Notes: generated by a model from the sequence alone, not told the origin. 64,000 bases of DNA from Chelativorans alearensis (GCF_010993735.1 NZ_WQNI01000022.1:1-64000); one strand, 5' to 3'; positions 53,037 through 61,338 are shown, numbered from the stretch's first letter. Translations and numbers: made by a program.

Positions 53037-54602
53037 GTGTCGGCAACACGCGAGAACCGGGCCGGCAACCTGCTCGACGTCCGGGGTCTGACGAAGCTCT
53101 TCGGCTCGCTGAAGGCGTGCGACGGTATCGATCTGACGATCGACCGCGGCGAGATTCACGCGCTTCTGGGCGAGAACGGGGCCGGCAAGTCCACCTTCGT
53201 GAAAATGCTGTTCGGCGCGCTGGAACCTGCCGCGGGCACCATCCGGTGGAAGGGCGAAGAGGTGAGGATCGCCAGCCCGGGCGACGCGCGCAAGCTCGGC
53301 ATCGGCATGGTATTCCAGCACTTTTCGCTGTTCGACGCCCTGACGGCGGCGGAGAACATCATGCTGTCGCTGGACGATCCGGCGCCCGCGGGCGCCGTGG
53401 CGGCCCGTGCGCGCGCGCTTTCGGAGGCCTATGGCCTGCCGCTCGATCCGAACGCGCATGTCGGCGATCTTTCCGTCGGCGAGCGGCAGCGCATCGAGAT
53501 CATCCGCTGCCTCCTGCAGAACCCGGAGCTCATCATCCTCGACGAGCCGACGTCGGTGCTGACGCCGCAGGAGGCGGACAGGCTGTTCGACACGCTTGCG
53601 AGGCTGAAGGCCGAGGGGCGCTCCATCCTCTACATCTCGCACCGGCTCGAGGAGGTGAAGCGCATCTGCGACCGGGCGACGGTGCTGCGCCAGGGCCGGG
53701 TGATCGCCCACTGCGACCCGCGCGGCGAGACCGCCTCCTCGCTGGCGCGCATGATGGTGGGCGACGAGGTGCAGGCTGTCGTGCGCGAGAAGCCTTCGGC
53801 TGCGCGCGAGGCGCTCCTGGAAGTGCGGGCACTGAGCCGCAAGGCCGGCCATCCCTTTGCCGTCTCGCTTTCCGATATCGATCTTGCCGTGCATGCGGGA
53901 GAGGTGCTCGGGATCGCCGGCGTGGCCGGCAATGGGCAGGGCGAGTTCTTCGAGGCCGTTTCCGGCGAGGTGCTGCAGGAAAAGGCCGACGCCGTGCGCA
54001 TCCGCGGCAAGGATGCCGGAAGGCAGGATATTTCCGGCCGCCGGCTGATGGGAGCGGCCTTCGTGCCGGAGGAGCGCCTCGGCCATGCCGCCGCCCCGCT
54101 GATGACGCTTTCCCAGAACCTCCTGCTCTCGCGCTGCCGCACGGACGCCCGCGCCTTCCTGTCGCGCCTGGGCGTCATTCGACAAGGCGCGGTGGCCAAG
54201 GCCGCCAAGCGCATCGCCGATGCGATGGATGTGCGCAAGGCCGGCGAGGACCCGGAGGCGGCAGCGCTTTCGGGCGGCAACCTGCAGAAATTCGTCATCG
54301 GGCGCGAGCTCGACCGCGCGCCCATGGTCATGGTCGTCAACCAGCCGACATGGGGGGTGGACGCAGGTGCGGCGGCGCGCATCCGCCAGGCGCTCATCGA
54401 CTTGGCGAAGGGCGGCTCGGCGGTGCTCGTCATCAGCCAGGACCTCGATGAACTGTTCGAGATCTGCGATGCCATCGCCGTCATGCATCACGGGCGGCTT
54501 TCGGCGCCCATCCCGATAAGCGAGGCGACCTACGAAAAGGTGGGGCTGCTGATGGGCGGCGCAAGGCCCGAAGCCGCCGAGCCGGTGCTGGAGGCGGTGT
54601 GA
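53037..54602 (+). CDS. BMP-family ABC importer, ATP-binding protein
   Basis: 521-residue double ABC protein. First half complete: Walker A GENGAGKST, signature LSVGERQRIEI, Walker B LIILDEPTSVLTP. Second half has a degenerate Walker A (GVAGNGQGEF) and signature ALSGGNLQKFVIG, the usual state in the RbsA/YufO/NupA type. GTG 53037 is preferred since GGGAGG lies just before it; ATG 53025 is in frame but overlaps that site. First gene of an ATPase-permease-permease-binding-protein operon (53.0-57.7 kb). Confidence 0.93.
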   Translation: MSATRENRAGNLLDVRGLTKLFGSLKACDGIDLTIDRGEIHALLGENGAGKSTFVKMLFGALEPAAGTIRWKGEEVRIASPGDARKLGIGMVFQHFSLFDALTAAENIMLSLDDPAPAGAVAARARALSEAYGLPLDPNAHVGDLSVGERQRIEIIRCLLQNPELIILDEPTSVLTPQEADRLFDTLARLKAEGRSILYISHRLEEVKRICDRATVLRQGRVIAHCDPRGETASSLARMMVGDEVQAVVREKPSAAREALLEVRALSRKAGHPFAVSLSDIDLAVHAGEVLGIAGVAGNGQGEFFEAVSGEVLQEKADAVRIRGKDAGRQDISGRRLMGAAFVPEERLGHAAAPLMTLSQNLLLSRCRTDARAFLSRLGVIRQGAVAKAAKRIADAMDVRKAGEDPEAAALSGGNLQKFVIGRELDRAPMVMVVNQPTWGVDAGAAARIRQALIDLAKGGSAVLVISQDLDELFEICDAIAVMHHGRLSAPIPISEATYEKVGLLMGGARPEAAEPVLEAV

Positions 54603-55705
54603 TGCGCGTCGAGCTCGTCAAGCGGCCGCAGCGGTCGGCGCTCTTCAGCGCGCTTTCGCCCTTCATCGCGCTGCTTCTCACGCTTTTGGCCGGCGCCGTC
54701 ATGTTCCTGTTCCTCGGCAAGAATCCGGCCGATGCGCTGTACTATTTCTTCATCGAGCCGCTTCTGGAGACGTGGTCGCTGCACGAGCTGGCGGTCAAGG
54801 CGGCGCCGCTGATCCTGATCGGGGTGGGGCTTTCCATCTGCTACCTCTCCAACAACTGGAACATCGGCGCGGAGGGCCAGTTCATCATCGGCGCCATCGC
54901 CGGCTCCATCCTGCCGGTCGCATTTCCCGGCTTCCAATCGCCGATCGTGCTGCCGTTGATGCTCGTGATGGGGATCGTCGGCGGTGCCGCCTATGCCGGC
55001 ATACCGGCATGGCTCAAGGCACGCTTCGGCACCAACGAGATCCTCACCAGCCTGATGCTGGTCTATGTGGCGCAGCTTTTCCTCGACTGGCTGGTGCGCG
55101 GGCCCTGGCGCAACCCGGAAGGCTTCAACTTTCCCGAGACGCGCAATTTCCACGCTTACGCCATCCTGCCGGAGATCTGGCCGGCCTCGGGCCGGGCCCA
55201 CTGGGGCTTCGTCTTCGCGATCCTCGCGGCGCTCGTGCTGTGGTTCGTCCTGTCGCGCACGCTGAAGGGGTTCGAGGTGAAGCTGATCGGCCAGAGCCCG
55301 CGGGCAGGGCGGTTTGCCGGCTTCTCGCGGTCGCGCATGATCATCTTCGCCTTCCTGGTCTCCGGCGCGCTCGCCGGGCTTGCCGGCATCAGCGAGGTTT
55401 CCGGCGCCATCGGCCAGCTGCGGCCGGCGATCTCGCCGGGCTACGGCTTCACGGCGATCATCGTCGCCTTCCTGGGGCGGCTGAACCCGCTCGGCATCAT
55501 CGCGGCCGGCCTTGTGCTGGCGCTGTCCTATCTGGGCGGCGAGGCGGCGCAGATCTCCATCGGCGTGTCCGACAAGGTGGCGCGCGCCTTCCAGGGTATG
55601 CTTTTATTCTTCGTGCTCGCCTGCGACACGCTCATCCACTATCGCATCCGCGTTTCCCGCCGCCTGGTGGCGAAGCCGATAGAGGCGCCGGCCGGCCATG
55701 CTTGA
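54602..55705 (+). CDS. BMP-family ABC importer, permease 1
   Basis: 367 residues, eight to ten membrane helices, BPD_transp_2 family (as YufP/NupP). Features: LILIGVGLSICYLSNNWNIGAEGQF and SPGYGFTAIIVAFLGRLNPLGIIAAGL, the conserved ATPase-coupling region. The ATG overlaps the stop of the ATPase gene (TGATG). It pairs with the next gene to form the channel. Confidence 0.92.
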   Translation: MRVELVKRPQRSALFSALSPFIALLLTLLAGAVMFLFLGKNPADALYYFFIEPLLETWSLHELAVKAAPLILIGVGLSICYLSNNWNIGAEGQFIIGAIAGSILPVAFPGFQSPIVLPLMLVMGIVGGAAYAGIPAWLKARFGTNEILTSLMLVYVAQLFLDWLVRGPWRNPEGFNFPETRNFHAYAILPEIWPASGRAHWGFVFAILAALVLWFVLSRTLKGFEVKLIGQSPRAGRFAGFSRSRMIIFAFLVSGALAGLAGISEVSGAIGQLRPAISPGYGFTAIIVAFLGRLNPLGIIAAGLVLALSYLGGEAAQISIGVSDKVARAFQGMLLFFVLACDTLIHYRIRVSRRLVAKPIEAPAGHA

Positions 55706-56612
55706 ATCGATCCTGATCACCATCGCGACAGCCGCCACACCGCTTCTCATCGCCGCCATGGGCGAACTGGTCGTGGAACGCTCCGGCGTGCTCAATCTCG
55801 GTGTCGAGGGCATGATGATCATGGGCGCGATCACCGGTTTTGCGGTGGCGCTCACCACCGGCTCGGTCTGGCTCGGCGTGTTCGCGGCCATCCTGGTGGG
55901 GGCGGCCTTCGCGCTCATCTTCGGCTTCCTCACGCTTTCGCTCGTCACCAACCAGGTGGCGACAGGCCTGGCGCTGACGCTGTTCGGCCTCGGATTGTCG
56001 GGCATGCTGGGGGAGGGTTTCGTCGGCCGGCCGGGCTTGCGGCTCGGCCGCATCGACATCCCCTTCCTTTCCGATCTGCCGTTCGTCGGGCGGCTCCTTT
56101 TCGGCCAGGACCCGCTTTTTTATGTCTCCCTTCTCCTGACGGCGGCGGTCGCCTATTTCCTCTTCGCAACGCGCGCCGGGCTGATGCTGCGGGCGGTCGG
56201 CGACAACCATACGTCGGCCCATGCGCAGGGCATCAACGTCGTCGCCGTGCGCTATCTGGCGGTGATGTTCGGCGGGGCGTGCGCGGGGCTTGCCGGCGCC
56301 TACCTATCGCTCGTCTATACGCCGCAGTGGGTGGAGAACATGACCGCGGGGCGCGGCTGGATCGCGCTGGCGCTGGTGGTTTTCGCCTCGTGGCGGCCGT
56401 GGCGGGTGGTGGCGGGCGCCTATCTTTTCGGCGGCGTGACCATCGGCCAGCTGCATGCCCAGGCGCTGGGCGTGGCCATCCCATCGCAGCTATTATCTTC
56501 GCTTCCCTATCTGGCGACGATTGCCGTTCTTGTCATAATCTCACGCAACCGGAGACTGACCATGATGAACACGCCGGCATCGCTGGGGCGCCCATTCGTG
56601 CCGGAACGCTAG
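55698..56612 (+). CDS. BMP-family ABC importer, permease 2
   Basis: 304 residues, BPD_transp_2 family (as YufQ). Features: VERSGVLNLGVEGMMIMGAITGF, the long loop with LRAVGDNHTSAHAQGINV, and WIALALVVFASWRPWRVVAGAYLFG. It overlaps permease 1 by eight bases, so translation is coupled. Followed by the binding protein gene after 29 bases. Confidence 0.92.
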   Translation: MLESILITIATAATPLLIAAMGELVVERSGVLNLGVEGMMIMGAITGFAVALTTGSVWLGVFAAILVGAAFALIFGFLTLSLVTNQVATGLALTLFGLGLSGMLGEGFVGRPGLRLGRIDIPFLSDLPFVGRLLFGQDPLFYVSLLLTAAVAYFLFATRAGLMLRAVGDNHTSAHAQGINVVAVRYLAVMFGGACAGLAGAYLSLVYTPQWVENMTAGRGWIALALVVFASWRPWRVVAGAYLFGGVTIGQLHAQALGVAIPSQLLSSLPYLATIAVLVIISRNRRLTMMNTPASLGRPFVPER

Positions 56613-56641
56613 AAACAGGCAACAGGAAGAGGACAAACGGA

Positions 56642-57727
56642 ATGAGAACGAAAACGACATTTCTGGCACTGACGGCCGCCGCCGCGCTTGGGCTTGCGGC
56701 CGCCGGCACGGCCGAGGCGCAGGACGACCCGACGAAGGCCTGCTGGATCTATGTCGGGCCGATCGGCGATTTCGGCTGGAGCTACCAGCATCACCAGGGC
56801 CTGCTGCAGGTCGAGGAGGAGCTGGGAGACGCGGTCGAGACGGCATATCTTGAAAGCGTGCCGGAGGGCGCGGACGCGGAGCGCGCCATCGAGCGCTTCG
56901 CGCGCTCGGGCTGCGACATCATCTTCACCACCTCCTTCGGCTACATGGACCCCACCAACAAGGTGGCGGCGAAGTTTCCCGATGTGAAGTTCGAGCATGC
57001 GACCGGCTACAAGCGCGAGCACCCGAACGTCGCCACCTATAATTCGCGCTTCCACGAGGGCCGCTACATCCAGGGCGTGATCGCCGCCAAGATGTCGGAG
57101 GCGGGCGTTGCCGGCTACATCGGCTCCTTCCCGATCCCCGAGGTGGTGATGGGCATCAACGCCTTCGTGCTGGGCGCGCAGTCGGTGAACCCGGACTTCA
57201 AGGTGAAGGTGGTGTGGGCCAACACCTGGTTCGACCCCGGCAAGGAAGCCGACGCCGCCAAGGCGCTGATCGACCAGGGCGTCGACATCATGACCCAGCA
57301 CACCGATTCCACCGCGCCGATGCAGGTGGCCGCCGAGCGCGGCATCAAGGCCTTCGGCCAGGCCTCCGACATGATCGAGTTCGGGCCGGAGACGCAGCTG
57401 ACGGCGATCGTCGACGACTGGGGCCCGTATTACGTGGAGCGCGTGAAGGCGGTGCGTGAGGGAACCTGGGAGCAGATCGACATCTGGGCCGGCCTTGCCG
57501 AAGGCCACGTCGTGATGGCGCCCTACACCAACATGCCCGACGACGTGAAGGCGCTGGCCGAAGAAACCGAGGAAAAGATCCGCTCCGGCGAATTCGACCC
57601 CTTCACCGGCCCCATCAACAAGCAGGACGGCACGCCCTGGCTCGCCGAAGGCGAGGTCGCCGACGACGGCACGCTGCTCGGCATGAACTTCTATGTCGAG
57701 GGCGTGGACGACCAGTTGCCGAACTGA
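56642..57727 (+). CDS. BMP-family substrate-binding protein
   Basis: 361 residues with a cleavable signal peptide (residues 1-26, ending GTAEAQ) and no lipobox. The BMP/PnrA fold is shown by WIYVGPIGDFGWSYQHHQG, IIFTTSFGYMDPTNKVAAKFPDVKFEHATGYK, and VWANTWFDPGKEADAAKALIDQGVDIMTQHTDS. Characterised relatives bind purine nucleosides or, in some soil bacteria, purine bases; the actual ligand is not visible here. Being last in the operon, before a strong terminator, it can be expressed at a different level from the membrane parts. Confidence 0.92.
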   Translation: MRTKTTFLALTAAAALGLAAAGTAEAQDDPTKACWIYVGPIGDFGWSYQHHQGLLQVEEELGDAVETAYLESVPEGADAERAIERFARSGCDIIFTTSFGYMDPTNKVAAKFPDVKFEHATGYKREHPNVATYNSRFHEGRYIQGVIAAKMSEAGVAGYIGSFPIPEVVMGINAFVLGAQSVNPDFKVKVVWANTWFDPGKEADAAKALIDQGVDIMTQHTDSTAPMQVAAERGIKAFGQASDMIEFGPETQLTAIVDDWGPYYVERVKAVREGTWEQIDIWAGLAEGHVVMAPYTNMPDDVKALAEETEEKIRSGEFDPFTGPINKQDGTPWLAEGEVADDGTLLGMNFYVEGVDDQLPN

Positions 57728-57752
57728 CGGCTGGCGGCAGAGAATGATAGGG

Positions 57753-57784
57753 AAGGGCGGTCCCGCGGGGCCGCCCTTTTTGTG
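57753..57784 (+). terminator. Rho-independent terminator of the BMP operon
   Basis: AAGGGCGG (57753-57760) pairs with CCGCCCTT (57771-57778) around TCCCGCGGGG, followed by a T-run to about 57781. Strong classical form. Confidence 0.88.
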
Positions 57785-57825
57785 TATGAGTCAACCCGCG
57801 CGGGTGGGCGGATGGGTATGACATC

Positions 57826-57849
57826 CTCCTGACAGATAGTTGTCAGGAG
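57826..57849 (+). promoter_or_regulatory. Palindromic operator-like site before the GST gene
   Basis: Perfect nine-base arms CTCCTGACA (57826-57834) and TGTCAGGAG (57841-57849) around GATAGT, 40 bases before ATG 57890. The position fits repression or activation of the glutathione S-transferase gene by a dimeric regulator, not identified in the window. Confidence 0.55.
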
Positions 57850-57889
57850 CGCTTTGATAGGATGCAGTCATCCAACAACGGAGAGGAAG

Positions 57890-58537
57890 ATGCTCAAATT
57901 CTACCACGCGCCATGGTCCCGCTCATCCACCGTCTTCTGGCTGCTCGAGGAACTGGGGGTCGACTACGAGATGGAACTGGTCGATATCCGCGGCGAGGGC
58001 GGCGCTCCCGAGGAATACAGGAAAATCCAGCCCAACAAGAAGGTCCCGGCGATCGCGCATGACGGCACCGTTGTCACGGAGCGGGCGGCGATCACCATCT
58101 ATCTGGGCGATGCGTTCCCCGAGAAGGGCCTTGCGCCGGCCGTGGGCGATCCGGACCGCGCAGCCTATCTCAGCACGCTCGTCTACCACGACGCGGTGTT
58201 CGATCCCGTCGTCTGCGCCAAGGTGCATGGGCTCTCCTATGTCAGCAACGACTATCCGTTCGGGCTCTACGACGACATGGTGGCCAATCTGGAGCGCAAG
58301 CTCTCGAACCAGCCGTGGGCGGCGGGCGAGCGCTTCACGCTGGCCGACGTGATCCTCGGCGGCGGCATCAACTACGTCATGAACATGCTGAAGGCGCTGC
58401 CTGAGCGGCCGGTCTTTAAGGACTATGTCGCCCGGACGACGGACCGGCCGGCTTTTAAGGCGAGCGCCGAGAGGGACGCGGCGATGGCGGCGCAGATCCC
58501 GTTCTTCCAGAAGATGATGGCGGGCGGTAAAGCGTAA
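57890..58537 (+). CDS. Glutathione S-transferase family protein
   Basis: 215 residues. Thioredoxin-like N-domain (LKFYHAPWSRSSTVFWLLEELG, NKKVPAIAHDGTVVTERAAITIYL; the usual ES before the cis-Pro helix is TER here) and helical C-domain (TLADVILGGGINYVMNML). A Ser in the first helix (SRSS) is the likely glutathione-activating residue. Substrate unknown. ATG 57890 follows GGAGAGGAAG. A palindromic site precedes it, and it ends 12 bases before a convergent lipoprotein gene. Confidence 0.9.
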   Translation: MLKFYHAPWSRSSTVFWLLEELGVDYEMELVDIRGEGGAPEEYRKIQPNKKVPAIAHDGTVVTERAAITIYLGDAFPEKGLAPAVGDPDRAAYLSTLVYHDAVFDPVVCAKVHGLSYVSNDYPFGLYDDMVANLERKLSNQPWAAGERFTLADVILGGGINYVMNMLKALPERPVFKDYVARTTDRPAFKASAERDAAMAAQIPFFQKMMAGGKA

Positions 58538-58549
58538 GCCTCGGCGCCC

Positions 58550-58813
58550 TCAGTCACGCTTCCTGACCACGACCGGGTGATAGATCACCGTCGGCCGCTG
58601 CCAAAGGTCCATCTCGATCCTCCGCGCCCGCCACTCGGCCCTGCGGTCGAGGTCGATGCGCTGCAGGCATTCGGCGAAAGCGTCGGTGCCGGAGGTAAAG
58701 CCATAGGAGCGGCACTTCGCCTCGTCGGCGGCGCGCCGCTCTTCAGGCGTCAGGGTGGCGCATCCCGAAAGGAGCAAAAGGGCGCCAAAGGCGAGCACGA
58801 ACCGCGAATACAT
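58550..58813 (-). CDS. Small lipoprotein
   Basis: 87 residues: MYSRFVLAFGALLLLSGCATL has a typical lipobox (LLSGC, lipidated Cys18). The rest is charged, with two cysteines (EAKCRSYGF and FAECLQRIDLDRRAEW) and an end YHPVVVRKRD. It resembles short rhizobial outer-membrane lipoproteins of unknown role. ATG 58813 is preferred over the in-frame codon at 58849 because it places the signal peptide at the N-terminus. Confidence 0.75.
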   Translation of the reverse strand: MYSRFVLAFGALLLLSGCATLTPEERRAADEAKCRSYGFTSGTDAFAECLQRIDLDRRAEWRARRIEMDLWQRPTVIYHPVVVRKRD

Positions 58814-58969
58814 CCATAACACTCCGACAATAACCGGAGCCCGTGCCATGCCACCGCAACGGGGCGCATTTTAGGCAGGTTTCACGGCCGCTCTATACGG
58901 CAGAGCGGCCGTCACCGGCAGCCGAAAAGCATAAGGTGACGGCGCAGTTGCCCGCCGTTCCCGGGACTT

Positions 58970-59284
58970 TTATTCGATGATGTGGACGATCTCCCGGGTC
59001 TGCGGTTCTACGAGGATCGTCCGGTTGTCCACGACGACGTAGCGATATTCCACTTCAGCTTCCGGAACCTCCAAGGGATAGAGTTCGACGGTTTCCGGCA
59101 GCGTGGCGCCCACCTCTATCGTCACGTCGGGCGGGGGTGCGACGGGCTGCACCTCCTGGGTCGTCACATACTCACGGATTACCGTCTCCTGCTCCGGCGA
59201 AATCACGACGCTCTGCGCCGATGCAGCACCGGCACCCGCTGCGAACAGGAGGCCGGATAGAGCGATGGTTGTCAGCGTTTTCAT
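58970..59284 (-). CDS. DUF1236 family exported protein
   Basis: 104 residues with a signal peptide (about 1-23, ending AASAQS). The mature part has EQETVIREYVTTQEVQPV, Pro-rich linker, VGATLPETVELYPLEVPE and EYRYVVVDNRTILVEPQTREIVHIIE, the DUF1236 signature. Proteins of this family are small, periplasmic and abundant in rhizobia; function unknown. ATG 59284 follows GGAGACAAG. Confidence 0.88.
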   Translation of the reverse strand: MKTLTTIALSGLLFAAGAGAASAQSVVISPEQETVIREYVTTQEVQPVAPPPDVTIEVGATLPETVELYPLEVPEAEVEYRYVVVDNRTILVEPQTREIVHIIE

Positions 59285-59561
59285 ATCTGCTTGTCTCCGT
59301 TGTGCTAGTGACAGCCCAAACTTTTGAGTTCGGAACTCGTTCCCGCCAGTGGAACGGAACACGCAGAGCTTCAGCGGCCTCGACAGAGATTCAAGCGAGA
59401 GCCAATCAGGTGCGATAGACATAAATGGCGGGCCGAGAACGACAAAACGGAGAACTACGTCTACGCCATACCCCTCCTAAATAGAGCGGCAGGCGAATAG
59501 CAATACATGGTGTTTGCGGACGGGCAGCTTTCGGATTGGCTTCAATAAACTGGCAATCAGA

Positions 59562-59614
59562 TGTCGCAGAATTCGCCGTTATCCCCCGACTTGCGCGCCT
59601 GATTTTTGCGATGG
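59562..59614 (+). repeat. Imperfect direct repeat, left copy, flanking the merR module
   Basis: 53 bases beginning TGTCGC and ending CTGATTTTTGCGATGG. It aligns without gaps to 61286-61338, about 37 of 53 identical by my count, strongest in the last 27 bases. The two copies bracket the broken merR, the carboxymuconolactone decarboxylase-like and the beta-propeller genes. Confidence 0.5.
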
Positions 59615-59690
59615 AAGTTACCTTTCAGAGGCTGCCGGTTTGTCGCGAATGTCAGGATTTCTGTGACGCCATAAAGCGACAAACAACCCC

Positions 59691-59721
59691 TTGACTTAGA
59701 GCGCGCTCTAACCCCTAGCCT
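59691..59721 (+). promoter_or_regulatory. MerR-type promoter with 19-base spacer and 16-base operator
   Basis: TTGACT (59691-59696) and TAGCCT (59716-59721) are 19 bases apart, the elongated spacer of MerR-controlled promoters. A perfect 16-base palindrome, TTAGAGCGCGCTCTAA (59696-59711), lies within it, where MerR proteins bind and untwist the DNA. It is 30 bases before the start of the decayed regulator gene. Confidence 0.75.
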
Positions 59722-59751
59722 TGGATGCGTCGTGACGAAAGAAGGGCGTTC

Positions 59752-60095
59752 ATGAAGATTGGCGAACTGGCGAAGCGTTCGGGACTGTCAGCCCATACCA
59801 TCCGTTACTATGAATCGACCGTCTCAAAACGACCGGAATGCCTATTCGGGAGATGCTGCGCTACGCGGCTTTGCGGGAGCGCGGCGTCGGCACGGAAGCG
59901 GAGCGCAGCGCGTTGCTCGAACAACACCGCGAGCGTGTCCGCGCGCATGTGGCCAAACTGCAAGCCTGCCTTCTCGTCCTCGACACCAAGATTGCCGGCT
60001 ATGCCGGCGAGGAACAGAGGATGAAAGAGTATGACGCATCAATCCCCGAACGCAGGCGAAAGCCGGCTGGAACGCGGCAAGCGAGCGCTCGCTGA
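59752..60095 (+). pseudogene. MerR-family regulator with internal deletion and frameshift
   Basis: The N-terminal frame reads MKIGELAKRSGLSAHTIRYYE, a perfect MerR helix-turn-helix start, and then becomes nonsense at about 59815. From CGT at 59820 another frame (+2 relative) encodes RLKTTGMPIREMLRYAALRERG and the coiled-coil end LLEQHRERVRAHVAKLQACLLVLDTKI. Between them the wing and the GLLPxxxRxxxGYRxY segment, roughly 30 residues, are missing. The join makes an intact regulator impossible without recoding. The 3' end overlaps the next gene. Related intact proteins usually control aldehyde or electrophile responses. Confidence 0.82.
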
Positions 60096-60450
60096 AATCG
60101 ACGGCGAGGCCGGCGACAACGTCATTGCCGCTCTGGCCGACATCGCACCCGATTTCGCGCGTTACGTGTTCGAATTTCCATTTGGCGATATCTATAGCCG
60201 CCCCGGCCTCGATCTGCGCGCCCGCGAAATCGCCACAATCGCGGCGCTGACCGCCATGGGAACCGCAACCCCGCAACTAAAGGTCCATATAGAGGCGGGC
60301 TTGAATGTCGGGCTGACCAAGGACGAAATCACCGAAACCATCATGCAGATGGCTGTCTATGCGGGTTTTCCTGCGGCGCTCAACGGGCTGTTCGCCGCCA
60401 AGGAAGTCTTCGCCGCCCGGTTCCTTGTCCAGCAGGAGCAAGCGGTATGA
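60031..60450 (+). CDS. Carboxymuconolactone decarboxylase-like protein
   Basis: 139 residues, all-helical CMD family: RPGLDLRAREIATIAALTAMG, PQLKVHIEAGLNVGLTKDEITETIMQMAVYAGFPAALNGLFAAKEVF. The redox CxxC of the AhpD branch is absent, so it belongs to the decarboxylase-like rather than the peroxidase branch. True 4-carboxymuconolactone activity is unproved because no protocatechuate genes are near. It overlaps the end of the broken merR and, by four bases (ATGA), the start of the next gene. Confidence 0.88.
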   Translation: MTHQSPNAGESRLERGKRALAEIDGEAGDNVIAALADIAPDFARYVFEFPFGDIYSRPGLDLRAREIATIAALTAMGTATPQLKVHIEAGLNVGLTKDEITETIMQMAVYAGFPAALNGLFAAKEVFAARFLVQQEQAV

Positions 60451-61277
60451 TGAACACCCTCCGATCCTTGACTGCTGCCGGTGCTCTTGCCCTCGCCGTG
60501 ATTCCTGCTTCCCCGATCATGGGGCCGACTGCCGCATACGCGAACCCGGCCGCGCCAGAAAAGCTATGGGAAGGCTTCAGCTCTCCGGTCGGCATGGCTT
60601 TCGACGGTGCGGGCAACCTGTTCGTGGCGGAATGGGGTGCGGGCCGCGTCTCGCGCATCGACCCTGCCGGGAATCGCACCACCTTCGCGGATGGACTTTC
60701 CGGCCCTTCCGGGCTGACGATCGGCACTGATGGCACGATCTACGTCGCCTCTTATTCCCGCGATGAAATCTATCGCTTCACGCCGGCCGGCGAGCGCAGC
60801 GTGCATGTGACCGGCCTTGCGACGCCGGCCGGGTTGAGCTTCGACAGGTCCGGCCGGTTGCTGATCGCCAACCGCCGCACCAACCAGATTCTCACTGTGA
60901 ACGGGAGCGGCGGTCTGGAACCCGTCATTGACGGCTTGCGAACGCCGGTCGGAGCGGTCCAGACACCGGACAACGGCTATGTTGTTTCCAACATCGGCGG
61001 TGGGGTCACGATTCTGCGTCCGGACGGTTCGCGCATCGAGGCCGGCGAAGCGTTCGGCACACCTGGCCCTGGCGTGGCGACGACGAAGGACGGCCGTGTG
61101 TTCGTGGTGGATTATGGCGGAACAACAGTGCGGGAAATCCTGCCGGACGGCCAGTCCCGGGCTGTTGCGGATGGGCTGCGAAGCCCGGTCGGCTTGGTGG
61201 TCGCCCCTGACGAAGCATCCTTGCTCACCGCCGCATGGGGCGATGGAGCGATCTATCGGATTCCGCTTCCAAAATAG
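60447..61277 (+). CDS. Exported beta-propeller (NHL/SMP-30-like) protein
   Basis: 276 residues with a signal peptide (about residues 1-34, AAGALALAVIPASP...AYANP). Six to seven repeats of about 40 residues follow the pattern GxSxPxGLxxDxxGxLYVAxxxxxxIxRxxP, e.g. FSSPVGMAFDGAGNLFVAEWGAGRV and LSGPSGLTIGTDGTIYVASY. This is a Vgb/SMP-30/gluconolactonase-like propeller; a lactone-hydrolase metal site cannot be confirmed by eye. Coupled by a four-base overlap to the CMD gene, with which it probably shares the MerR-type promoter. Confidence 0.85.
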   Translation: MMNTLRSLTAAGALALAVIPASPIMGPTAAYANPAAPEKLWEGFSSPVGMAFDGAGNLFVAEWGAGRVSRIDPAGNRTTFADGLSGPSGLTIGTDGTIYVASYSRDEIYRFTPAGERSVHVTGLATPAGLSFDRSGRLLIANRRTNQILTVNGSGGLEPVIDGLRTPVGAVQTPDNGYVVSNIGGGVTILRPDGSRIEAGEAFGTPGPGVATTKDGRVFVVDYGGTTVREILPDGQSRAVADGLRSPVGLVVAPDEASLLTAAWGDGAIYRIPLPK

Positions 61278-61285
61278 AAGGCAAT

Positions 61286-61338
61286 TGTCGCGAAAATCCC
61301 GATTAAAACGACACTTCTGCGCCTGACTTCTGCGATGG
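61286..61338 (+). repeat. Imperfect direct repeat, right copy
   Basis: TGTCGCGAAAATCCC...CTGACTTCTGCGATGG, matching 59562-59614 in the same orientation. Its first 28 bases form an inverted pair TGTCG...CGACA, the size and shape of a serine-recombinase subsite. It begins nine bases after the stop of the propeller gene. Confidence 0.5.

Larger units (their letters stand above)
59285..59751. other. Intergenic region carrying repeat and MerR-type promoter
   Basis: 467 bases without a gene. It holds one copy of the 53-base direct repeat (59562-59614), an inverted pair TTTGTCGC (59638-59645) / GCGACAAA (about 59676-59683) and the MerR-type promoter at 59691. The left 270 bases show nothing recognisable. 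Confidence 0.55.
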
